Shown here: one piece after another, positions 1 to 4,938 of the stretch | Layout of the letters: each line of letters begins with the position of its first letter | How positions within the stretch are numbered: the first letter of the stretch is position 1 | DNA from: Acidimicrobiaceae bacterium | Lineage (GTDB): Bacteria; Actinomycetota; Acidimicrobiia; Acidimicrobiales; RAAP-2 | DNA: 5,338 bases | Reading direction: 5' to 3' | Assembly (NCBI GenBank): GCA_003164275.1 | Contig: PLSY01000378.1 | Location: 1 to 5,338 of the forward strand | Translations under genes and position numbers: made by a program | Notes under the pieces: model-generated | The model's input: only the letters and a program-made list of their open reading frames with translations | What the model was told of the DNA's origin: nothing | Databases searched by the model: none

Positions 1-1
1 C

Positions 2-139
2 TCACATCAGGTTGACACAGAGGGCAATCGCCGGCCAATAAGTTCGCAGCAAGATCCTGAACACGAGGACCGACAGCGGGATGAGGATACCGTTCTGGGT
101 CCAGTCGTCTTCTGCGTGCACCTGGTATGCCTGAGGCAC
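2..139 (-). CDS. Possible small hydrophobic ORF, 45 aa (uncertain)
   Basis: From a GTG at 139 the minus strand reads 45 codons to a TGA at 2-4. A second possible GTG start lies at 121. The product has a polar start (PQAYQVHAEDDWTQNG) and then a run of about 27 mostly hydrophobic residues containing ILIPLSVLVFRILL and YWPAIALCVNLM, which could be one membrane segment. No family is recognised and no strong ribosome binding site precedes either GTG. It begins where the ssb-like fragment at 139-246 ends, in another frame, so it may be the tail of a decayed gene or a chance ORF. Only the hydrophobicity supports it. Confidence 0.2.
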   Translation of the reverse strand: MPQAYQVHAEDDWTQNGILIPLSVLVFRILLRTYWPAIALCVNLM

Positions 140-246
140 CAGGTGACCACGTCGAAAAACGGGGTGGACTCGTGCGTCTTGCCGTCGTGGGCCCAGCGGC
201 CTTGACCGCGACCGCTCCGGTCAGTGACGGCCAACGAGTGGATCCG
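139..246 (-). pseudogene. Possible fragment of a single-stranded DNA-binding protein (ssb) gene
   Basis: One minus-strand frame encodes a stretch containing SLAVTDRSGRGQGRW followed by THESTPFFDVVTW. This resembles the central OB-fold strands of bacterial SSB, where a 'fxLAVxxR...W' strand is followed by 'xTSFFxVVxW'. The match stops after the last W: the expected 'LAENVA' helix is absent and the frame continues as arginine/serine-rich sequence. The N-terminal SSB strands are not visible upstream either, because that DNA is the start of the plus-strand cyclase gene. If real, it is a broken remnant. The resemblance is by eye and could be chance, since GC-rich antisense frames stay open easily. 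Confidence 0.3.
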
Positions 247-290
247 GGAGCGAGAAACCAGTACCGGGATGGCCGGCAGGCGCATCGCTA

Positions 291-296
291 TAGCGT
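291..296 (+). promoter_or_regulatory. Possible -10 element (TAGCGT) for a near-leaderless cyclase mRNA
   Basis: TAGCGT fits the actinobacterial TANNNT -10 pattern and lies inside the 10-bp palindrome CGCTATAGCG at 286-295. Transcription starting 6-9 bases downstream would begin at about 302-305, almost on the ATG at 305. That would fit leaderless translation and the lack of a Shine-Dalgarno sequence there. No convincing -35 element was found. This is inference only. Confidence 0.18.
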
Positions 297-304
297 GCAT
301 CCCG

Positions 305-1264
305 ATGGCCGAATCCGGAGCGGGGCGACTGCGACGACTCGCTGAGGAGCTCGAAGAAACAGGGCTGCACCTGGAAGGCGCCGAAGCCGCCCGGGAGATC
401 CTGATGGAAGAGATCGACCTGGCCCTTCGTCCGCCTATCCACGAGCGCCGGGCGGCGAGCGCCGGCACGATTCTGGAGCCAGCTGCGGAGCCGGCCTCCT
501 GGGCGGCCGGGACACAGCTCGAGATCACTCGGACTCCCCTTGCCGAACAACCCCTTGGGGCCGCCCGTCGTTTCGCCGACGGGCTTTCGAGCTGGCTCCT
601 GCGCCGCACCGACGGCCCGAATGAATGGATCGTCTTCGATCGGCCGGCCGGCTCGGAGCGCGACCTCGTCGTGCTCGCCAGCGTCTTCGACGCAACCATC
701 GTTCAGAGGCATCCCGTCGGATCGGTCCGGGTAGTGGGGCGTTTCGGCGTGCTTCGCTGGGAGGGCATCTGCTGGCACTACGAGCCGCCGGTGGGCAGCT
801 GGGTCGACACCCTCGCAGCTGGGTCGACCTACGGCGATCCTGGGGTGCTCGAGGCGATGCTCGAGTTCGCGATCCACGACCTCGGCTCCCTGGGCATCGG
901 CGCGTTGCTCGTCTACCGACCCGTTGCCGACCACGGCCCCCCGGTCGAGGAGCGGCTTCCTACGCCGCCGTCCCTGAGGATTCGCAAGGCCTCGCACCTT
1001 GCCCCGCTCCGCCACGCCCTCGCACAGGTCGACGGCGCCGCCATTTTCGACGCCGACGGCGTGCTCCGGCAGCTCGGTGTGCGGCTGGTGCCCACCGCTC
1101 TTGCCGAAGAGCATGTTGAGCCGCTCGGAGGCACTCGGCACACGTCCGGGCGCCGCTACAGCTATGACGACCCGTTTGCCACCGTGATCGCCGTGAGCGA
1201 GGACGGTCCGGTTTCAGTCCTCCGTCGGGGCGCCGTGCTCGGCCATTCGTCTCACGGCGGTTGA
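305..1264 (+). CDS. DisA_N/DAC-domain protein, probable diadenylate cyclase (c-di-AMP synthase)
   Basis: The product is 319 residues from the ATG at 305. The C-terminal part looks like a DAC (DisA_N) domain, the fold that condenses two ATP into the second messenger c-di-AMP. Visible hallmarks are IGALLVYRP (about 198-206), VDGAAIFDADG (242-252, with the DGA catalytic motif at 243-245), GGTRHTSGRR (275-284) and VIAVSEDGPVSVLRRG near the end. The usual RHR motif reads RHT here, so activity is likely but not certain. The N-terminal ~170 residues have a charged helix (RLRRLAEELEE) and a mixed region that I take to be a lineage-specific sensor domain; it is not the CdaA three-helix membrane anchor, and no DisA helix-hairpin-helix tail follows the DAC domain. 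No membrane segment or signal peptide is seen, so it should be cytoplasmic. In-frame alternative starts are GTG at 224 and ATG at 269. I prefer 305 because the helix begins there and the upstream DNA resembles other material. No start has a clear ribosome binding site. Confidence 0.82.
   Translation: MAESGAGRLRRLAEELEETGLHLEGAEAAREILMEEIDLALRPPIHERRAASAGTILEPAAEPASWAAGTQLEITRTPLAEQPLGAARRFADGLSSWLLRRTDGPNEWIVFDRPAGSERDLVVLASVFDATIVQRHPVGSVRVVGRFGVLRWEGICWHYEPPVGSWVDTLAAGSTYGDPGVLEAMLEFAIHDLGSLGIGALLVYRPVADHGPPVEERLPTPPSLRIRKASHLAPLRHALAQVDGAAIFDADGVLRQLGVRLVPTALAEEHVEPLGGTRHTSGRRYSYDDPFATVIAVSEDGPVSVLRRGAVLGHSSHGG
795..828 (+). repeat. 14-bp direct repeat with 20-bp period inside the cyclase gene
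   Basis: GCAGCTGGGTCGAC occurs at 795-808 and again at 815-828. The 20-bp period is not a multiple of three, so the copies are read in different frames, as GSWVDT and then AAGST. It lies between the N-terminal region and the DAC domain. It looks like a short local duplication in a tolerant linker. Confidence 0.8.
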
Positions 1265-2030
1265 TGTTTCAAGGCCGGTTGTGAACGTCACTCCTGGAGC
1301 AGCCAGCTCTGGCGGACCCAGTACCCCATTTCCCACGGCCAGCGTTCCCGCGAGGACATCCCCGATCGCAGGGTCAGATGCGTGCCAGAACGTTCAACGA
1401 ATTGACCTCTGGAGTCCAGCTCGGCGAGCCCCGACTCGGCGATCGGGCGCATTGCAGGGAGCACCGAACGACGCGAAAGAACGACGGTCGTCGTCGCCCT
1501 GGCCGCAGCGCAGAACGGCACGTCGGGTGTGCTCGCGGGCGGCAAGCACGCCCGCCGTCGGGTGGCTTGGGCCACGCCGCGAACCGGCGATCGGGGGCGC
1601 CCTGCAAAGTGCCGAGGTACCGTTGACTCGATGTCCATGCATCTCGCAGATGATGGCCAGGTAGGCGTTCTGCCCTTCGACTCCGACGGGCCAAATGCGC
1701 ACGGCTGGGTGGTCGAGGTGATGTTTAGCTCTTCCCGACGCTCCGATTCGGGACGACCTCTCTACTGGCACGGACCGCCGACTTGCGATGCGTCGAACCT
1801 CAACGAGTCAGTGGCCGTCTTTACCGACGCTGGCTCAGCGAGCCACTCCTTTCAGCGGTGCTGCCTACCGCTGCCGATTTGGGTCACCAGATGGGAGGCG
1901 ATCAGCGTTCAGGAGGCGGTCACTCGGGACCTACCGCTCCCAGCAGCTGTCGGATGGGCATCTGGCCGGCAGGTCGCAGGGCAGTAGCTCAAACGGGCCC
2001 CGCTCCCGATGATCTGGGGCAGGCTGCGAG
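1265..2030. other. 766-base interval with no confident gene; possible decayed coding DNA
   Basis: This lies between the ends of two converging units, the cyclase (plus) and the DUF2510-like gene (minus). Several overlapping frames are open, as expected of GC-rich DNA, and none has a recognisable domain. Two minus-strand pieces look coding by third-position GC: a frame around 1630-1700 reading RIWPVGVEGQNAYLAIICEMHGHRV, and a different frame at 1288-1500 ending ERWPWEMGYWVRQSWLLQE. A plus-strand frame from an ATG at 1631 to a stop at 1987 (118 aa, containing LADDGQVGVLPFDSDGPNAHGW) is a competing candidate with less biased third positions. Coding-like text switching frame suggests a frameshifted relic. 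No tRNA, strong terminator hairpin or insertion-sequence end was found. Confidence 0.5.
1288..1638 (-). CDS. Hypothetical ORF, 116 aa, possibly the 3' part of a decayed gene
   Basis: This ORF starts at an ATG preceded by GCGAGA at a reasonable distance and ends 24 bases past the convergent cyclase stop. Its C-terminal ~55 residues (from MRPIAESGLAELDSRGQFVERSG to ERWPWEMGYWVRQSWLLQE) look protein-like: mixed composition, tryptophan-rich end, third positions mostly G or C. The N-terminal ~60 residues are arginine/proline/alanine-rich, as in an out-of-frame reading. No family is recognised. It may be a short real gene starting internally (GTG at 1521 or ATG at 1452), a frameshifted relic, or noise. 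Confidence 0.22.
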   Translation of the reverse strand: MDIESTVPRHFAGRPRSPVRGVAQATRRRACLPPASTPDVPFCAAARATTTVVLSRRSVLPAMRPIAESGLAELDSRGQFVERSGTHLTLRSGMSSRERWPWEMGYWVRQSWLLQE

Positions 2031-2321
2031 TCAGGGCTGAGGGAAGATCTGCCCCCAGGCGTTCATTGCTGCGTCCGAGTAGGCGTTTGGGTCGCCACCT
2101 TCGGCTTCATCAGCCCGTCGAAGGTCGGACCCGCTGGCATGTGCGGCATCCGTTGGTGCTGGTGTTAGCGGACCGTTGAAAGGTCGAATGGGTGGAGGAT
2201 CATTCGCCTCAACCAGACCATCACGGACCAATCGTGACGGCTTACCGGCAGAGAACCAGCGTTGTTCGTGGAGGCCGTAGGGGTCCAGGTACCAGCCTTC
2301 GGCATCATTGTCGGAGGTCAC
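2031..2321 (-). CDS. Small DUF2510-like protein, 96 aa
   Basis: The product opens with GWYLDPYGLHEQRWFSAGKPSRLVRDG (residues 9-35). This matches the short actinobacterial WYxDPxG...RWFxxGxPTxLVRDG module, related to DUF2510, whose function is unknown. Residues 36-80 are rich in proline, alanine and acidic residues and look disordered, and the protein ends YSDAAMNAWGQIFPQP. No signal peptide or membrane helix is seen. The GTG start is firm: an in-frame TAG lies four codons upstream, no other start fits before the motif, and GTAGGG sits about 7 bases ahead as a ribosome binding site. It is downstream of the solute-binding protein gene on the same strand with an 88-base gap and no obvious terminator, so cotranscription is possible. 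Full-length DUF2510 proteins often carry this module next to membrane segments; here it stands alone. Confidence 0.72.
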   Translation of the reverse strand: MTSDNDAEGWYLDPYGLHEQRWFSAGKPSRLVRDGLVEANDPPPIRPFNGPLTPAPTDAAHASGSDLRRADEAEGGDPNAYSDAAMNAWGQIFPQP

Positions 2322-2409
2322 GATTGGACCCTACGTGACCCAAGCCGACCATGCGCTGCCTACCCGGCGTCGTGGGGCACGGGAGACTCGACCCTCGAAG
2401 GTGCGCGGA

Positions 2410-4575
2410 TCAGCTTCCGGGAAGCGTCAGCTGACCGTCAATGTACGGGTTCGCACAGTTGGTGGCCGTCGGTGCCGGAGGCTGGACGGCGCCATTCATC
2501 CTTCCGATGGCGGCGAAGTCCGCCTGCACGAGGGCCGGCGGCAGCGGCGCGTAGCCCATGGTCGACACGTTCTGTTGGCCGGCGCAGGCCAGGAAGTCGA
2601 CGAACTGCCCGAGAGCGGCACCCTTGGCCGGATCGAACGGTGACGTGGAGCCGGTCGGGTTTGCCCCTGGCACACCCGTGGGGTTGGCCGCGCAGGTCGT
2701 ATCTTGTCCCGCCGCGAGCTGCGGCGAGCACGGAGCGACCAGGTAGCTGTAGGACGACAGCGGATAGGCCGTCGCCTGGGTGCTCGAGTACACACCCGCC
2801 AGGTTCTGGCTCCCGTCCCCATTGAATGTGGCGGACTCGAGTGCCGTCGACACGTTGAGTGACGTCGGCAGGACGTCAGCGCCGCTGGCGTTCACCACGC
2901 CGGCCACCGGTAGGCCGTGCTCTTCGGCGTAGGGGGTCTCCACGTAGGTGATGGCCCCCTGCTCGTACGGCGACGACACGAAGTTGGCGGCGTTGTCGGA
3001 CCCGTTCTCTCCGACAGGGTTTCCGTAGGCCCAAGCCGGATACGTCGTGGCGCTGGGGTTGCTGCCCGCTGCCGGAACCGGCCAGGTCGCGCTGGGCTCG
3101 CCTGGCAGGCCGGACTCGAAGGCGCTCTGGGCGGCGGTGAAGTCGGTGCCGTCCAGGTGCAGAAGGTAGTCCGTCAGCAGGTAGTTCTCCCCGCCGCTGT
3201 CGGTCCGGTATACCGGGATGATCGTGGTGTCCGGGAGCACTGACGCCAGTGCGGGGTTGGCAGCCACCACGGCCGGATCATTCCACCGGGTGATCTCTCC
3301 CAGGAAGATCTTGCCGATCAGTGACGGGGTGAGGTTCAGGTCGGTGATGCGCTGGCCGTCGGTGCCGTTGAGGTTGTACATCAGGCCAAGTCCCCCGCCC
3401 ACGTCGGGCAGGTACTGGTAAGGCTGTGTGGGGTAGTACGTCGACTGCAACGCGCTGTAGGGAAGGTCCGAAGCGGCGAAGTCGACCTGGTCCTGGGCGA
3501 AGGTGTTCAGGCCGATGACCGACGTCGTCACCTGCCAGTTCACCAGGAAGTTCGACAGCAGCGCCGTCTGCCCCGCCCACTGCTGCATCGCCACCGCCGC
3601 GAAGCTCGAACCAGTGGCACTCAGCTGCACCAACGTCAGCGGGACGACCGCGGCGGACGGCGCCGACGGCGGACCGACCACCGGGCCGTTGTTGGCGGTC
3701 ACCGTGAAGGTGTAGCTGTCTCCACCGGTGAGTCCGGACACCGTGACCGGGCTGACGTTGTCGGAGGCCGACTCGCCACCGTTGGCCGGGGTAGTGAGGT
3801 CGGTCGCCGTCACGGTGAACCCGAGAGCCGGACCGGCGGGTGGGGTGAAACTGACCGAGGCCCGGCCATAGCTCGGTACAGCCGTGACATCGGTTGGCGT
3901 TCCTGGAACGGGTACCGGCACCACCGGCTCCGAGGGAGCCGACACCGGGCCGGATCCGTACTTGTCGACCGCCACCACCGTGAAGGTGTAGCTGTCCCCG
4001 ATGGTAAGGCCGGTGACCGTGATCGGGCTCGAGGCGCCCGTCGCTGACTGACCGCCGTTGCCAGGAGTCGTCGCGTCAGCGGCGGTCACCGTGTAGGAAA
4101 TGACCGGGAAGGGCGTCGACGAAGGGGCGGTGAACGCCACGGCGGACTGTCCGCTCCCCACTGTGGCACTGACCGCCGTCGGAGCACCGGCGAGCCCCGG
4201 CACCACGGTAATCGGCGTTGAGTCGGGGCTGCTCAGACGGCCGACGAACGCCTGCACGAGGACCGTGTAGTGAGACCCGTTGATGAGCTTCGGAATGGTG
4301 CACGAGGTTCGGCCCGTCGCAGCCTTGCAGTGCTTCGTCGCCGAGGAGGAATCCGAGGCGACGGCCACATACTTGGAGATCGTTTCGCCTGCAGGCGGTG
4401 TCACCGCCGACCACGTGATGAGCGCCGAGGAATTCCCAGAGGCGGCAACGATCCCGACGGGCGCCGACGGGGCAGTCTTGATGGGCCGAGTGGTGGCCCC
4501 GGCGCGTGGCACACCCACAGCCAGAACGGCCAACCCGACCGCCACCACGAACACCAATCCACTCGTCCGCCGCAT
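2410..4575 (-). CDS. pstS: Secreted PstS-family phosphate-binding protein with three FN3 domains
   Basis: The product is 721 residues from ATG 4575. A TTG at 4587 is also in frame, but the ATG has GGGGA just upstream and directly begins the signal peptide: MRRTSG, hydrophobic LVFVVAVGLAVLAVGV, then PRAGATT with likely cleavage after AGA. There is no lipobox cysteine, so it is secreted rather than a classical lipoprotein. Three fibronectin type III domains follow at about 34-126, 130-220 and 224-312, each ending in a 'GxxYTFTVxA'-like strand. From about 318 to 700 comes a PstS-like (PBP-like) domain: ATGSSF, VDFAASDLPYS, LTPSLIGKIFLGEITRWNDPAV and VYRTDSGGENYLLTDYL. Aligned by eye to E. coli PstS, the Thr10 (here Ser324), Phe11, Ser38, Asp56 and Arg135 positions are kept, but Ser139 and Thr141 become Gly461 and Glu463. 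Cysteines in the C-terminal lobe may form disulfides. PstS delivers phosphate to PstCAB, none of which is in the window. The length is about twice that of ordinary PstS because of the FN3 part, which may bind cell-wall polymers. Family is certain; ligand is likely phosphate but unproven. Confidence 0.93.
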   Translation of the reverse strand: MRRTSGLVFVVAVGLAVLAVGVPRAGATTRPIKTAPSAPVGIVAASGNSSALITWSAVTPPAGETISKYVAVASDSSSATKHCKAATGRTSCTIPKLINGSHYTVLVQAFVGRLSSPDSTPITVVPGLAGAPTAVSATVGSGQSAVAFTAPSSTPFPVISYTVTAADATTPGNGGQSATGASSPITVTGLTIGDSYTFTVVAVDKYGSGPVSAPSEPVVPVPVPGTPTDVTAVPSYGRASVSFTPPAGPALGFTVTATDLTTPANGGESASDNVSPVTVSGLTGGDSYTFTVTANNGPVVGPPSAPSAAVVPLTLVQLSATGSSFAAVAMQQWAGQTALLSNFLVNWQVTTSVIGLNTFAQDQVDFAASDLPYSALQSTYYPTQPYQYLPDVGGGLGLMYNLNGTDGQRITDLNLTPSLIGKIFLGEITRWNDPAVVAANPALASVLPDTTIIPVYRTDSGGENYLLTDYLLHLDGTDFTAAQSAFESGLPGEPSATWPVPAAGSNPSATTYPAWAYGNPVGENGSDNAANFVSSPYEQGAITYVETPYAEEHGLPVAGVVNASGADVLPTSLNVSTALESATFNGDGSQNLAGVYSSTQATAYPLSSYSYLVAPCSPQLAAGQDTTCAANPTGVPGANPTGSTSPFDPAKGAALGQFVDFLACAGQQNVSTMGYAPLPPALVQADFAAIGRMNGAVQPPAPTATNCANPYIDGQLTLPGS
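3701..3996 (-). repeat. Internal duplication of FN3 domains 2 and 3
   Basis: An identical 20-base string (ACCGTGAAGGTGTAGCTGTC on the plus strand, encoding DSYTFTV) occurs at 3701-3720 and 3977-3996, 276 bases (92 codons) apart. The protein copies share further matches: 'TTPGNGGQSATGASSPITVTGL' resembles 'TTPANGGESASDNVSPVTVSGL'. This shows that FN3 domains 2 and 3 arose by tandem duplication. FN3 domain 1 is more divergent and has its own cysteine pair (HCKAATGRTSC). Confidence 0.85.
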
Positions 4576-4638
4576 ATTCGTCCCCAATCGTCTCGTGGCC
4601 GCAAGTCCCCTGCGCTGGAGATCCTTCCACTAGCGATC

Positions 4639-4668
4639 CCTGTAGCGCGCTCCGATCTCCGGTTGTCA
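4639..4668 (-). promoter_or_regulatory. Candidate promoter of the pstS-like gene
   Basis: On the minus strand a TGACAA (4668-4663) is followed after 18 bases by TACAGG (4644-4639), a plausible but weak -35/-10 pair. This would place the transcript start around 4630 and leave a leader of roughly 55 bases. The -35 overlaps the first unit of the PHO-box-like repeats, the usual geometry for an activator that recruits polymerase. Confidence 0.3.
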
Positions 4669-4696
4669 CCCACTGTTCATCTCGCGTTCATCCCTT
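4664..4696. promoter_or_regulatory. PHO-box-like operator, three 11-bp tandem units
   Basis: Read on the plus strand, 4664-4674, 4675-4685 and 4686-4696 begin TGTCACC, GTTCATC and GTTCATC, an exact 11-base periodicity. Streptomyces PhoP operators are 11-bp direct repeats of GTTCACC-like units, and E. coli PHO boxes are 11-bp repeats around TGTCAT. The site is 90-120 bases upstream of the phosphate-binding protein start, where a phosphate-starvation activator would act. The repeats are oriented away from pstS, toward the kinase-like gene, so which promoter they control needs testing. Confidence 0.55.
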
Positions 4697-4744
4697 TGCC
4701 GATGCGAGGTGCGAACAGCGGGACTGCATACTCTCAGCGATCGA

Positions 4745-4803
4745 GTCCCGCCTCTGCCGGGACCGGTTGGGAAGGACCCAGCCCTTGTCGCGCGGGACGA
4801 CAA
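4745..4803 (+). repeat. Two 6-bp-stem inverted repeats with 7-base loops and a shared arm
   Basis: GTCCCG (4745-4750) pairs with CGGGAC (4758-4763), and TTGTCG (4785-4790) pairs with CGACAA (4798-4803). Both stems are perfect with 7-base loops. A second CGGGAC at 4793-4798 overlaps the second hairpin and could pair with the first GTCCCG instead. This could be a switchable leader structure of the kinase-like gene if transcribed, or chance in GC-rich DNA. Confidence 0.4.
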
Positions 4804-4816
4804 ACAGCCTGGCTGT
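4804..4816. repeat. 13-bp palindrome, operator-like dyad
   Basis: ACAGCC and GGCTGT flank a single T, giving perfect dyad symmetry. With one central base it cannot form a good RNA hairpin, so a dimeric repressor site is the more natural reading. It lies 122 bases upstream of the P-loop gene start. No known regulator is recognised. Confidence 0.35.
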
Positions 4817-4894
4817 CCGCACACCCCTACGCTCCGATCGAGGTCGGTTAGTTCTCGGCAAGCACACGTGGGCCTGGAGCGCCGCCGAGCTGGT

Positions 4895-4908
4895 AGGGGG
4901 CACCCCCT
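4895..4908 (+). repeat. Near-start palindrome AGGGGGCACCCCCT
   Basis: The arms AGGGGG and CCCCCT are complementary around CA. As RNA, it could form a 5-bp stem with a 4-base loop. It sits 30 bases ahead of the ATG at 4939 and could affect translation or bind a repressor. There is no U-tract, so it is not a standard terminator. Confidence 0.35.
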
Positions 4909-4938
4909 GGGTCAGCCGGAAGTCGATAGCGTCACGGC

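Larger units (their letters stand above)
4576..4938. other. Divergent intergenic control region (363 bases)
   Basis: It separates the minus-strand pstS-like gene from the plus-strand P-loop gene. It holds the PHO-box-like repeats, a weak minus-strand promoter and several inverted repeats (listed separately). Open frames crossing it on both strands are arginine/serine-rich and show no domain, so I take them as non-coding. Confidence 0.7.

Noticed and set aside
7..699. 230-codon minus-strand open frame
   Set aside because: Most of it is antisense to the cyclase gene and is arginine/serine-rich. Only the 139-246 part resembles a real protein, and that is reported separately.
221..1141. 306-codon minus-strand open frame
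   Set aside because: It lies antisense to the cyclase gene and has no recognisable domain; the plus-strand frame has DAC motifs.
1285..1312. Hairpin GAGC/GCTC after the cyclase stop as a terminator
   Set aside because: Only four base pairs are perfect and there is no U-tract.
2322..2409. Terminator between the PstS-like gene and the DUF2510-like gene
   Set aside because: No stable stem followed by a U-rich tract could be found in the 88-base gap.
2262..2825. 187-codon plus-strand open frame
   Set aside because: Antisense to the DUF2510-like start and the pstS 3' end; low-complexity shadow.
4576..4587. TTG at 4587 as the start of the PstS-like protein
   Set aside because: The ATG at 4575 begins a textbook signal peptide and has GGGGA at suitable spacing; the TTG would only add MGTN.
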